A stretch of DNA of 64,000 nt from Psychrobacter sp. FDAARGOS_221 (GTDB taxonomy: Bacteria > Pseudomonadota > Gammaproteobacteria > Pseudomonadales > Moraxellaceae), in the NCBI RefSeq assembly GCF_002313155.2, contig NZ_NWFK02000001.1, positions 2,542,001 to 2,606,000 on the forward strand. Reading direction: 5' to 3'. Shown here piece after piece: positions 36,073 to 45,284 of the stretch; the first letter of the stretch is position 1; every line of letters begins with the position of its first letter. A model generated the notes under the pieces. The model had not been told where the DNA came from and searched no databases. It worked only from the letters and a program-made list of their open reading frames with translations. Position numbers and translations under genes: made by a program.

Positions 36073-37368
36073 ATGAGTGATAATCAAACAAACAATCAAC
36101 GTTTAGAAACCCTTGCTATTCACGCAGGATATAGTGTTGAGCCGACTACCAAAGCAGTGGCAGTACCTATTTATCACACCAGCTCTTATGCGTTTGATGA
36201 CACTCAGCACGGCGCAGATTTATTTGATCTAAAAGTGCAAGGTAACATCTATACTCGTATCATGAACCCAACCAATGCCGTACTTGAAGAGCGTGTGGCT
36301 GCACTAGAAGGCGGTATTGGCGCACTGGCAGTAGCGTCAGGTATGGCGGCCATTACTTATGCGGTGCAAACCATCTGTGAAGCAGGCGATAATATCGTTG
36401 CGGTATCTACCCTATATGGCGGTACTTATAACCTGTTCGCACACACCTTGCCGCGTCAAGGTATCGAAGTGCGTTTCTTCGATCACACCAATCCAGAGCA
36501 AATGCAAGATCTGATTGATGATAAAACCAAAATGGTATTTGCCGAAAGTATTGGTAACCCACTCGGTAATATTATCGATATTCAACGTGTGGCTGATATT
36601 GCGCATAAGCATGGTGTGCCAGTAGTGATTGATAATACGGTAGCCACGCCAGCGCTGTGCCGTCCATTCGAGCATGGTGCAGACATCGTGGTTCATTCAT
36701 TAACCAAGTATATGAGTGGTACGGGTACCTCAATTGGTGGTGCGATTGTCGATAGTGGTCACTTTAATTGGGGTGATTATCCTGAGCGTTTCCCATTATT
36801 AAATCAGCCAGATGTGAGTTACCATGGTGTTAACTTTGTACAAGATATTGGTGCTGCTGCCTTTATCGCTCGCGCACGTGTGGCGCCACTACGTAATACC
36901 GGTGCAGCGCTTAGCCCACTTAACGCGTTTAGTATTTTGCAAGGTATTCAGACCCTAAGCTTACGTATGGAGCGCCATGTTGAAAACGCTCAAGCAGTTG
37001 CTGAGTTCTTAAAAGGCCATGATAAAGTGGCTTGGGTTAAATATGCCGGTTTGTCTGATCACCCTGATCATCAGCTTGCACAAAAATACATGCAAGGTAC
37101 GCCATCGGCAATCTTAACCTTTGGTGTTAAAGGTGGCCGTGAGGCTGGCGCGCGCTTTATTGATGCGTTAAACCTGATTACGCGTTTGGTTAATATCGGT
37201 GATGCAAAATCTCTTGCCAGTCACCCTGCAACTACTACTCACCGTCAGTTAAACGAAGAAGAGCTGGCCAAAGCGGGTGTGAGTGAAGATATGATTCGCT
37301 TATCTATTGGTATTGAACATATTGATGATATCAAAGCAGATCTAGAGCAGGCTTTAGCTAACGCTTAA
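36073..37368 (+). CDS. metY: O-acetylhomoserine sulfhydrylase (O-acetylhomoserine aminocarboxypropyltransferase)
   Basis: A 431-residue PLP enzyme of the Cys/Met metabolism family. It makes homocysteine from O-acetylhomoserine and sulfide in methionine synthesis. The PLP lysine is Lys212 in VVHSLTKYMSGTG. Other blocks are NPTNAVLEERVAALEGGIGALAVASGMAA, the VVSTLYGGTYNL-type block and the C-terminal NIGDAKSLASHPATTTHRQL. The length (about 430) and the RIMNPTN/GTYNLF patterns are of the MetY type rather than MetB or MetZ. Start ATG 36073 follows AAGGAAGAATC. Single gene, with a MITE-like repeat and a terminator after it. Confidence 0.94.
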   Translation: MSDNQTNNQRLETLAIHAGYSVEPTTKAVAVPIYHTSSYAFDDTQHGADLFDLKVQGNIYTRIMNPTNAVLEERVAALEGGIGALAVASGMAAITYAVQTICEAGDNIVAVSTLYGGTYNLFAHTLPRQGIEVRFFDHTNPEQMQDLIDDKTKMVFAESIGNPLGNIIDIQRVADIAHKHGVPVVIDNTVATPALCRPFEHGADIVVHSLTKYMSGTGTSIGGAIVDSGHFNWGDYPERFPLLNQPDVSYHGVNFVQDIGAAAFIARARVAPLRNTGAALSPLNAFSILQGIQTLSLRMERHVENAQAVAEFLKGHDKVAWVKYAGLSDHPDHQLAQKYMQGTPSAILTFGVKGGREAGARFIDALNLITRLVNIGDAKSLASHPATTTHRQLNEEELAKAGVSEDMIRLSIGIEHIDDIKADLEQALANA

Positions 37369-37387
37369 GACAGAGTGGATTATTCTA

Positions 37388-37447
37388 TATAGTCAGCGAA
37401 CAACTAAACGGTTACGCTGTTAACCATTTTAGACTTCTCTGAATGTA
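37388..37447 (+). repeat. MITE-like intergenic repeat, short form (60 bp)
   Basis: Starts TATAGTCAGCGAAC, contains CTAAACGGTTACGCTGTTAAC and ends TTTTAGACTTCTCTGAATGTA. It is an internally deleted relative of the 107-bp element at 54376-54482 with the same order of words. Confidence 0.7.
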
Positions 37448-37468
37448 TTATATTGATTAACTTTAAAC

Positions 37469-37507
37469 AAAAACCCTAAACCATCAATGTGGTTTAGGGT
37501 TTTTGGT
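37469..37507. terminator. Bidirectional terminator metY / kinase gene
   Basis: AAAAACCCTAAACCA/TGGTTTAGGGTTTTT around TCAATG; the right side continues into T's. Confidence 0.9.
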
Positions 37508-37578
37508 TTTAATTAGCTAGGTTATTAAACAGCTAGGTTAGATAAGCCGTTAATAAGCCTAAGAACACGGGTTTAAAC

Positions 37579-38595
37579 TTAACCTAAAATCTGCTGTGTA
37601 ATCTGTTGGTATTGCTCAGGCTTCAGTCTAGGACCAAACTGCTGCACGATATGACTGGCTACCTTGCCTGCCAATTTACCACACGTATTCAAATCATGGC
37701 CTTGGTGTAATGCATACAAAAATGCACCAGAATAATTATCGCCTGCGCCATTAGTATCTATTACTTTATCTACTTTTGGCGGTGTGACACTGGTCATGCT
37801 CATCTCATCTGCTGAAAGGCGCTGACAGATTAAGGTGTCGCTTGGGCCATTAGTGACCACAGCAAGCGTGCTGTATTCAGTCAATGCTTTAGCCGCTTGC
37901 TGGATGTTATCAGTGTCAGTAAATAGCATGGCTTCTTCTACGTTACAGAAGATGGCATCCACGCCTTCGGCCAAGATTTCAAGCAAACCGTCTTTGGCAA
38001 AATTGACAACCGCTGGGTCGGCAAAGCTAACGGCGATTTTGGTGTTATTGGCTTTGGCCTGTTGGTAAAGCTCACGTAGCGCTGGGCGCAAGGCTTCAGA
38101 CATCGCCAAGTAGCCTTCATAATACAACCAATCGCTTTCGGCCAATGCATTCAGATCGATGTTATTGGCATCAATCTCACTTGAGGTGCCTAAGAAGGTC
38201 TGCATGGTGCGCTCACCATCTGGGGTGATAGCAACCACACATGAACCTGTAACCCCATCTTTAGCAACCGATAGCTCGTTATTGGTGGCAACACCGGCTT
38301 TGTTTAAGTCATTAAGATAAAAAGCTCCAGCGTCATCATCACCGACACGGCAGCCATAAAATGAGGTACCGCCAAGACTGGCAAACGCAAACATGGCATT
38401 GGCCGCTGAGCCACCACCGGCTTGGTTTGAAGGTTGTAGTTGCTGCTCAACAAAAGTATCAAGCAGCTGTGTTTGTTCTTCTAGGCTGGCAAGGGTCATG
38501 CTGCCTTTTGATAAGCTGGTTTGAGTCAGTTGCTCATCGCTTAACAGGTATTCGTGATCGACTAGGGCGTTGCCTATGGCCATAACATTGTACAT
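37579..38595 (-). CDS. PfkB-family kinase, adenosine-kinase-like
   Basis: A 338-residue ribokinase-fold kinase. N-terminal block MYNVMAIGNALVDHEYLLS, the GGSAANAMFAFASLGG substrate loop, and the C-terminal DTNGAGDNYSGAFLYAL with catalytic Asp at about residue 283 are present. The opening and the GNALVD word are typical of bacterial proteins annotated adenosine kinase, but related enzymes act on inosine, guanosine or sugars. Role: phosphorylating a nucleoside, perhaps in purine salvage. Start ATG 38595 is near GGACC. Single gene. Confidence 0.85.
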   Translation of the reverse strand: MYNVMAIGNALVDHEYLLSDEQLTQTSLSKGSMTLASLEEQTQLLDTFVEQQLQPSNQAGGGSAANAMFAFASLGGTSFYGCRVGDDDAGAFYLNDLNKAGVATNNELSVAKDGVTGSCVVAITPDGERTMQTFLGTSSEIDANNIDLNALAESDWLYYEGYLAMSEALRPALRELYQQAKANNTKIAVSFADPAVVNFAKDGLLEILAEGVDAIFCNVEEAMLFTDTDNIQQAAKALTEYSTLAVVTNGPSDTLICQRLSADEMSMTSVTPPKVDKVIDTNGAGDNYSGAFLYALHQGHDLNTCGKLAGKVASHIVQQFGPRLKPEQYQQITQQILG

Positions 38596-39083
38596 AGTTG
38601 GTCCAATTTTAATGTGTTGTAAGGGTGATGTGATTATTGATTATAAAGGGAATGTTATTATAAAAAATAAAGTTTAGTGATGATATCTAGATGCTAAACC
38701 ATTAAGGCGCACCTTTAATGCTGCTATCATACTGCATATTGAGTTGTTTTTGCAGGGCAGCGATTAAATCTGTTGGCTTGATAATGTTGGTTTGATAATT
38801 TAGCGCAGGCCTTTATGCTTAACTATGTGATGCGATGCGTTGGCTTAAAAAAGCCAAAATCAATGATTTAAAATAAAAAATTAAACCGCTAATACTGGTT
38901 AAAAAATAGACAATCTAAGGCTGCGCCTTGAAAATACAAACATAATTGCCAGTAAAAAGCGACTTATCCACATGCTTATCCACAGTCTATGGGGGTAACT
39001 GCTGGCTTCGCTATTTTCTTTTTTTGTAAAAGAGTTATTGTAAAAAAGAGGGTTATGCAAAAGAGGGCTATAAGAGAGAGGTT
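38596..39083. other. Divergent intergenic region with two DnaA boxes
   Basis: About 490 bp, very AT-rich from 38630 to 38960, then two perfect DnaA boxes (38964-38984). No gene or other element is seen. Confidence 0.6.
38964..38984 (+). promoter_or_regulatory. Two perfect DnaA boxes in direct orientation
   Basis: TTATCCACA at 38964-38972 and again at 38976-38984, three bases apart. They lie 100-120 bp before the histidine phosphatase gene. Confidence 0.65.
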
Positions 39084-39761
39084 ATGAGAAAAATATATCT
39101 GGTTCGACATGGTCAAAGTACCGCCAATGCAGGGGGAGACGCACAGCCAAACGCTCAAATAGAGCTCACGGAGTTGGGTCATCAGCAGGCGCAGGAAGTA
39201 GCGCAGTGGTTGAGCGACACGTTGGGCGATAATGTGGCATCCATCAATGTGTCTAGCTTTGTGCGGACTCAGCAGACGGCGCAGCCGTATCTGGATCAGA
39301 TGCAAAGGCAGGCACAAGTCATTGATGGGCTAGAGGAGTTTACTTGTCAAAGCTTTGCCAAAATCAATGGTTTGCCTTTTCAGACTCGGCTGGCAATGGT
39401 CGATGAGTATTGGGCAAGTGCGCAGCCAGATGAAGCGCATGGGGCAGACGCTGAAAGCTTTTTAAACTTCTATCAGCGCGTACAGCAGGTGTTGGTATAT
39501 TTTCAAACATTACCCAAAGGCAATCATGTGGTGTACACTCATGGCTATTGGATCAGCATGGTGATTTGGCAATTGCTAGGGTTGTCGGCAGACACTCAGC
39601 AAGAGGTAGCTAAATTCCGCCAATTTGAAAAATCCATCCGTGCCAAAAACGGGGAAGTGTTTTGTTTAACCTTGCCCGAATCGGGTTTCGCCGACAGCTA
39701 CCCACCTAGTATTACTAAGGCTCGATATTGTTTGGATCAATTTTCAGATTTATCTGCCTAA
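39084..39761 (+). CDS. Histidine phosphatase family protein
   Basis: A 225-residue member of the phosphoglycerate mutase/acid phosphatase branch 1 superfamily. The phosphohistidine is His9 in LVRHGQSTAN, with Arg8 beside it. The second catalytic region is VVYTHGYWISMVIW. LTELGHQQAQEVAQWLSD and SSFVRTQQTAQPYLDQM are family words. Substrate is unknown: such proteins include mutases, cofactor phosphatases and regulatory phosphatases. Start ATG 39084 with GAGAGAGG upstream. It stands alone between divergently placed DnaA boxes and the M16 protease gene. Confidence 0.88.
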   Translation: MRKIYLVRHGQSTANAGGDAQPNAQIELTELGHQQAQEVAQWLSDTLGDNVASINVSSFVRTQQTAQPYLDQMQRQAQVIDGLEEFTCQSFAKINGLPFQTRLAMVDEYWASAQPDEAHGADAESFLNFYQRVQQVLVYFQTLPKGNHVVYTHGYWISMVIWQLLGLSADTQQEVAKFRQFEKSIRAKNGEVFCLTLPESGFADSYPPSITKARYCLDQFSDLSA

Positions 39762-39911
39762 AACCTCAGTCAATGGCTTTAAAAAACAAGAAACGCCACC
39801 ATTAATAAAGGTTAGCACTTAAAAAAGTAGCCCGAAATCCGCATTAACCTATCAAATCTATATAACCGTAAATAACAAATAATAATCCATTAAGTTCATC
39901 GAATTGAATCG

Positions 39912-42900
39912 ATGACGATAACAATGAGTGAGAATATGACTATAAATGAATCTGTAACCACCAGTGATTCTGCCAAACCATCAACTAATTCAGCAAATAA
40001 CACAGCAACTAATAATGACCTTGATTTAACCCTGCATCCAAGTTTTAAGTTGCTAGAGCATCGTCAAATCGAAGCCTTATCGCTGGACGTGCTTATTTGT
40101 CAGCACGTTGATACCGGTGCGATGCATTATCATTTGGCACACCCAAGTGATGAAAATGCGTTTTTGGTAGGTTTTCGTACCCAGCCAATGGATTCAAAAG
40201 GTGAGGCGCATATCCTAGAGCATACCGCGCTTTGTGGATCTGCAAAATATCCGGTGCGTGATCCGTTCTTTTCGATGATTAAGCGCTCATTGAACACCTT
40301 TATGAATGCGATGACCGCTGCTGATTGGACCGCTTATCCGTTCGCCACTCAGAATAAAAATGATTATTTTAACCTGCTGTCTATCTATCTAGATGCGGCA
40401 TTTTTCCCGAATTTACATCCGTTAGACTTTGCTCAAGAAGGCATACGTGTCGAGCTTGATGAGCAAGACAAGCCACAGTTTAAAGGCATTGTGTTCAACG
40501 AGATGAAAGGCGCAATGAGTGGTGAGATTGATCAGCTGTATCACAGCGTTGCCTCGCATTTATTCCCAACCACTACCTATCATTACAACTCAGGTGGTGA
40601 TCCAGCCGATATTCCAGACTTAACGCACCAAGAGTTGGTTGATTTTCATCAAAGTCATTATCATCCATCGAACAGTGTGATTATGAGCTTTGGTAATATC
40701 CCTGTGGCTGAAACGCAAGCCAAATTACATCAAGATGCTTTGACCCAGTTTGAAGCAGGTAAAAAGCATGAGTCACGTCGCGAGCAGCGTTTAAGCGCTC
40801 CGATTCAAGTGACAGAGACTTACAGTGTTGACAGTGCCGGCAAACAACAAACTCATCATGCTATGGCATGGCTATTACCGACCATCACTGATCCTAAGCA
40901 GCGTTTGGCGTTACGTTTGCTAGAAGGGGTGCTCATTGAGCATGCCGGCTCGCCGCTACGTGCCTATTTGGACAGTCATCCATTGGCCACAGGACCTAGT
41001 CCGTTATTAGGCTTGGATGATAGCCATTATGAAATGGTGTTTTACGCTGGCGTGCGTGGCTCTGAAGCAGAGCATGCTGATGCGATTGAACAAGGTATTT
41101 TAGACCTGTTACAGCAAGTGGCGGACAGTGAAATCGATCCTGATGCCATTGAAACCATTTTGCATCAAATTGAAATCGACCAGCGCCACATTGGCGGTGA
41201 CAGTATTCCTTATGGTCTAAACTTAATGTTAGAGGGCTTTAGTACGGCCATTCATGATGGTAACCCGATTGATATCTGGCAGGTTGACGAGCATTTAAAT
41301 TGGTTACGTGAACAGGTAAAAGATCCTAACTGGCTGCCTAACTTATTAAAACAGCATCTGCTAGACAATCCGCATCGCGTGCGTGTCACCTTAGTGCCGG
41401 ATGAGAATAAGAGCGCTGAATTGGCTGCTGCAGAGCAAGCCCGCTTGGATGCTATCGAGGCCAAATTAACAGACGAAGACAAAGCACAATTAAAGCAACA
41501 AGCCGCAGACTTGACCGCACGTCAAGCCGCTGAAGATGACTTGAGCTTACTGCCAAAAGTGGGCTTAGAAGATGTGCCTGAGTCAGTCAGTTTTACTCAT
41601 GGTGAGCAGCTACCGATCAAACTGGTCGGTGAAGACAGTGTGCTGCATCAATATTTAGCGGGCACCAATGGACTGTATTACTATCAGCTATTAATGCCGT
41701 TAGAGGGTCAAGATGAGCTGATTAATCATCCGCTGCTGCCATTGTATTTGGGTCTGTTATCTGAGCTAGGCACAGACAGCCTGTCAGCACGTGAGTTTCA
41801 GGCAGTGCAAGCCGCGCATTCCTCTGGGGTTACCGCTCGCGTCAGTCAGCGTACCTCTATTCATCATCCCAATAAGCTGACCAGCTATTTTGTGGTCGCC
41901 ACTCGTGCGTTAAACCGCAAGCCAGAAGCGATTGATTTGGTGAAGCAAGTGCTTGAGCACAGTGTGTTTAGTGAGCATGATCGTATCAAAGAGCTGCTGC
42001 AACAAAGACGTGCTGGTTGGCAGTCACGCTTGGCCAATGCCGGTCATGCGTATGCGATGCAGACCGCCAGTCGTCAAATGAGTCGTCAAGCAGAGCTTGA
42101 ATATGTGCGTAGTGGTTTGCCGGCGTTAAATGCGCTAAAAGACTTCTTGCAACAAGCGGATGACGACAGTTCGCAGTGGGATGAGTTGGCACAGGCGTTA
42201 ATGACGTTGCATAAGCGCTTGGCGAGCCTACCGAAACAAGCGGTGTTGGTGTGTGAACCCGATCAGGCAGAGCGTTTACAAGGCTTGATTGAGCAAAGCT
42301 GGGAGCAGTCACTGTATACCGGTCAGGTCGAGCATGATAATGAGCAGCTAACCGCGCACATTCCATCACAATACAATCAGCTGTCGCAGCAGTTAACACT
42401 ATCAACCAATATTTCAGATAAGTCAGAACAGCAATCTGATTCTGCTAGCGAAGCGGATAATAAAGAAGCAGCCCAAGCAGCTGATTTGGCTTGGTTGGTA
42501 GCGACCAATGTCTATCATAATGCTGCTGTCTATCCAGCAGTCACTGCCGACCATCCAGACTGTGCACCGTTAATGGTACTTGCTCCATACTTACGTAATG
42601 GCTATCTACACAGTGCCATCCGTGAACGTGGCGGTGCTTATGGCGGCGGTGCTGGCTATGATGCCAATGCTTGCGCCTTTAAGTTCTTTAGTTATCGTGA
42701 CCCACATTGTGCCGAGACCTTTGAGCACTTTGCAGCCAGTATCGATTGGTTATTAACTCAGCCGCAACAACCTGAGCAGCTTGAAGAAGCCATCTTGGGT
42801 ATTGTCTCTGGTATGGATAAGCCAGGTTCGCCAGCGGGTGAAGCGGTGAAGTCCTGCTTTGCAGAGCTGCATCAACGCGGCGAAGCGTGGCAGCAAAAAA

Positions 42901-43058
42901 TGCGCGGCAATATCTTAGCGGTGACATTGGAAGACCTGCAACGTGTGGCGCGTACTTATCTGCAAGACAAGCCGCACACCAAGGCGGTGTTGGCACCGTA
43001 TGATAAAGAAGCGGTTGTCACTGAGCTTGGCTTTAGCGTAGATAAAGTCGCCAGTTAA
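39912..43058 (+). CDS. M16C metalloprotease, PreP-like (presequence-protease family)
   Basis: A 1,048-residue zinc peptidase in the insulinase family. The inverted zinc motif HXXEH is HILEH (His100, Glu103, His104) followed by ALCGSAKYPVRDPFFSM, typical of PreP/Cym1 proteins. The third zinc ligand is expected in the GIVFNEMKGAMS block about 80 residues later. Four M16 domains and the M16C_assoc region (about 515-770) fill the rest. RERGGAYGGGAGYD near residue 910 is the substrate-binding arm. In mitochondria the family degrades targeting peptides; in bacteria the role is degrading short peptides. Two near-N-terminal ATGs (39924, 39936) are alternative starts; residues 1-40 are low-complexity. 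Confidence 0.92.
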   Translation: MTITMSENMTINESVTTSDSAKPSTNSANNTATNNDLDLTLHPSFKLLEHRQIEALSLDVLICQHVDTGAMHYHLAHPSDENAFLVGFRTQPMDSKGEAHILEHTALCGSAKYPVRDPFFSMIKRSLNTFMNAMTAADWTAYPFATQNKNDYFNLLSIYLDAAFFPNLHPLDFAQEGIRVELDEQDKPQFKGIVFNEMKGAMSGEIDQLYHSVASHLFPTTTYHYNSGGDPADIPDLTHQELVDFHQSHYHPSNSVIMSFGNIPVAETQAKLHQDALTQFEAGKKHESRREQRLSAPIQVTETYSVDSAGKQQTHHAMAWLLPTITDPKQRLALRLLEGVLIEHAGSPLRAYLDSHPLATGPSPLLGLDDSHYEMVFYAGVRGSEAEHADAIEQGILDLLQQVADSEIDPDAIETILHQIEIDQRHIGGDSIPYGLNLMLEGFSTAIHDGNPIDIWQVDEHLNWLREQVKDPNWLPNLLKQHLLDNPHRVRVTLVPDENKSAELAAAEQARLDAIEAKLTDEDKAQLKQQAADLTARQAAEDDLSLLPKVGLEDVPESVSFTHGEQLPIKLVGEDSVLHQYLAGTNGLYYYQLLMPLEGQDELINHPLLPLYLGLLSELGTDSLSAREFQAVQAAHSSGVTARVSQRTSIHHPNKLTSYFVVATRALNRKPEAIDLVKQVLEHSVFSEHDRIKELLQQRRAGWQSRLANAGHAYAMQTASRQMSRQAELEYVRSGLPALNALKDFLQQADDDSSQWDELAQALMTLHKRLASLPKQAVLVCEPDQAERLQGLIEQSWEQSLYTGQVEHDNEQLTAHIPSQYNQLSQQLTLSTNISDKSEQQSDSASEADNKEAAQAADLAWLVATNVYHNAAVYPAVTADHPDCAPLMVLAPYLRNGYLHSAIRERGGAYGGGAGYDANACAFKFFSYRDPHCAETFEHFAASIDWLLTQPQQPEQLEEAILGIVSGMDKPGSPAGEAVKSCFAELHQRGEAWQQKMRGNILAVTLEDLQRVARTYLQDKPHTKAVLAPYDKEAVVTELGFSVDKVAS

Positions 43059-43214
43059 ACCCAGTTTGGTTTAATTTTAGACCGGTATAGAGTAAGGCTT
43101 ATTTTAGGTATGATATGTATCTAATCTAAGTTGGCTTTATACCGGTTTATTGTTATTTGCCTGCTAAACTTATTCTCTACCTATTTTTACTTATTATTAC
43201 GAGCAATCAGTCCT

Positions 43215-43721
43215 ATGCACAATGAACCCTTGTCGCCACAACAAGCCGCAGAAGCGCATGAGCCAGTTGCCATGCATCAAACTGTACAAACTCAGTCTTA
43301 CAAGACACTGCTGGGCTATGCAGTGCCTTATACCTTGGGCTATGTGTTTATTGCGCCGATATTAACCAGTATGAAGTTTCCGATCACAGGGCTGGCGTTA
43401 TCTATATTGGTGGTATTGATGTTGCATGCGCTGCTAATTAGTTTCTTTAAGAAGAGACATGGACGTTATCTAGAACCGCTAGAATGCCATCGATTGGGGC
43501 TGTTAATTGCGCTGTTAGCACTGGTGATTACTTCAGTGTTAATGCTACGGTCACTGTATGAGCAGCCGTTAAGCAGCTTAAGTCTTAACCAGATGGTTGA
43601 GAACGGCACCATTGCGATGTTGGTTATCAGTGGCGCTATTGGTTTGTTTATTAATTATATGGTGGTTCGCTTTGGGCTGTTGGGACTACAAAAGCTGTGG
43701 CCGAAATTTAATGCCAACTAA
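43215..43721 (+). CDS. Small membrane protein, possibly ABZJ_00895 family
   Basis: About 168 residues with four hydrophobic segments: TLLGYAVPYTLGYVFIAPILT, GLALSILVVLMLHALLISFF, LGLLIALLALVITSVLMLRSLY and NGTIAMLVISGAIGLFINYMVV. A polar N-terminal tail precedes them. Size and topology resemble the ABZJ_00895 family of Moraxellaceae, whose function is unknown; I am not certain of that match. The start is unclear: ATG 43215 has no strong ribosome binding site, and an in-frame TTG at 43131 would add a further hydrophobic stretch. It follows the protease gene and is convergent with the WS/DGAT pair. Confidence 0.6.
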   Translation: MHNEPLSPQQAAEAHEPVAMHQTVQTQSYKTLLGYAVPYTLGYVFIAPILTSMKFPITGLALSILVVLMLHALLISFFKKRHGRYLEPLECHRLGLLIALLALVITSVLMLRSLYEQPLSSLSLNQMVENGTIAMLVISGAIGLFINYMVVRFGLLGLQKLWPKFNAN

Positions 43722-43776
43722 GGCAGGTTTAATCGCTTAAAGCGACAACTGACATTGAGTCAAGCTCGATGTCAGT

Positions 43777-45252
43777 TTAATTTGAATCAGTCAGTGATAA
43801 TTGCTGTTCAAACTGTTGCAGCGATTGGTCTAGCAGCTCAGGTAAGTTGCCGATATTTGGCAATATGTCATCACAGCCGAGTATGCCAAAATGAATATGG
43901 TCTAGATAACTGGCCAAGGTGATATTAAGCGCCTGACCATCCATCAAAATAGACGCAGGGTAGAGGGACGATAGTTTTGCGCCATTCCAGTACAATGCTT
44001 GCTTTGGTCCAGGGACGTTAGAGATTAAAATGTTAAACGCCTGTTTTTTCGGATACGCACTGGTCAGCAAGTTCACGCCTTCCCAAGCATAGGTCAGAGC
44101 GCTGTAATTAATCACTTGCGTTTGCTGCATGCGGCCAAACTTATCTTTGCCAACTCTCATGCTGTCGTGTATCGCTTGTAGTCGCTGCAAGGGATTGTCA
44201 TAGTGAGTGCCTAAATCACACAGTACTAGCGACGCCTGATTGCCAGAAGCACTGTTGTCTTTGCGCAATGAAACAGGAACAAAGGCAATCAAGGGTTGTT
44301 CAGGTAACGCCTCTAACTGCAATAAATACTGGCGCAGTGCTCCCGAACAAACCGCCAATACCACGTCATTGACACTGAACTTGACCGTGTCTGTGGTTAA
44401 GGCGTCGGCAATTCGCTGGAATCGATCTAGCTTAAACTCAGTGGTTAACAGCTTTCGAGACCCTGTAATGCGTTGATTAAATCGACTGGCCGGGGCTTGT
44501 AGGGTTGAAACATGACCTGGATTGCCACGCTGCTGGCGATCTTGCTGTATCTCTTTGAACACCGGTTTGATACTGGTCACTTGTTCTTTAATCACCTCGC
44601 GGGCTTTGCGCTTTGATGGTTTAATCTGTTCTAAATAACGTTTATTGCGGGTGAGCAGCGCCCAAGGCGGCAGTCTCATTGTCTCAGTGGCGCGTGCTGA
44701 TAATGAGTTTTCTACCAAACGCATCGCGGCGATACCATCGACCAAGGCATGATGGATTTTAAAATAGAGCGCAAAGCGTGTCGGCTGTCCATCAACTTGT
44801 GGTTCAATACCTTCAATCACATGGCATTCCCAAAGCGGATGAGATTTATCGAGAATATTACTGTGCACATCAGAGATATGGCTTAAAAAGGCTTGTTTGC
44901 TATGCGGCTTGGGTAATACGGTATGATGAAAGTGGTAGTGGATATCAAATTGACTGATCGCCTTCCACAAGGTTTGATTGTGTAAAACTTGATCAAAGGG
45001 AAAGGTCGGCCAGATATTGTCACTACGCATTTGCTGCACCAGCTGACGTACAAAATGGCTGTTGTCCTGACTGGTATTGCTGTTCTGATTAGCGTTGCTG
45101 TTCTGCCCCGTATTTAGTGAATCAGTCTCTTGATTTTGATTAATACTGTCAGAGTTTGGTATATCAAATAAAAACAGCCCACCGACATGCATGGGCTGTT
45201 TGCGCTTTTCTAATAACAACAACAGTTGCTCTACTAAAGAGGTTAGACGCAT
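43777..45252 (-). CDS. WS/DGAT family O-acyltransferase (copy 1)
   Basis: A 491-residue wax ester synthase/diacylglycerol acyltransferase. The HHxxxDG catalytic motif is KIHHALVDGIAAM (near residue 166). Other family blocks are LWECHVIEGIE, SVNDVVLAVCSGALRQYL, the PLIAFVPVSLR block, and NILISNVPGPKQALYWNGAKL. The family esterifies fatty alcohols or diacylglycerol with acyl-CoA to form storage lipids. Relative to copy 2 it has an extra Asn/Gln/Ser-rich stretch (about residues 35-65) after FLFDIPNS. It is second in a tandem pair, 32 bp after copy 2. Start ATG 45252 has AAGGA upstream. Confidence 0.92.
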   Translation of the reverse strand: MRLTSLVEQLLLLLEKRKQPMHVGGLFLFDIPNSDSINQNQETDSLNTGQNSNANQNSNTSQDNSHFVRQLVQQMRSDNIWPTFPFDQVLHNQTLWKAISQFDIHYHFHHTVLPKPHSKQAFLSHISDVHSNILDKSHPLWECHVIEGIEPQVDGQPTRFALYFKIHHALVDGIAAMRLVENSLSARATETMRLPPWALLTRNKRYLEQIKPSKRKAREVIKEQVTSIKPVFKEIQQDRQQRGNPGHVSTLQAPASRFNQRITGSRKLLTTEFKLDRFQRIADALTTDTVKFSVNDVVLAVCSGALRQYLLQLEALPEQPLIAFVPVSLRKDNSASGNQASLVLCDLGTHYDNPLQRLQAIHDSMRVGKDKFGRMQQTQVINYSALTYAWEGVNLLTSAYPKKQAFNILISNVPGPKQALYWNGAKLSSLYPASILMDGQALNITLASYLDHIHFGILGCDDILPNIGNLPELLDQSLQQFEQQLSLTDSN

Positions 45253-45284
45253 TTAAGTCCTTCTATCTGGGTGAGTGCTGGCTG

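Noticed and set aside
38596..39083. Possible replication origin around the DnaA boxes
   Set aside because: Only two boxes, and no dnaA, dnaN, gidA or rpmH nearby; kept as a DnaA-box finding instead.
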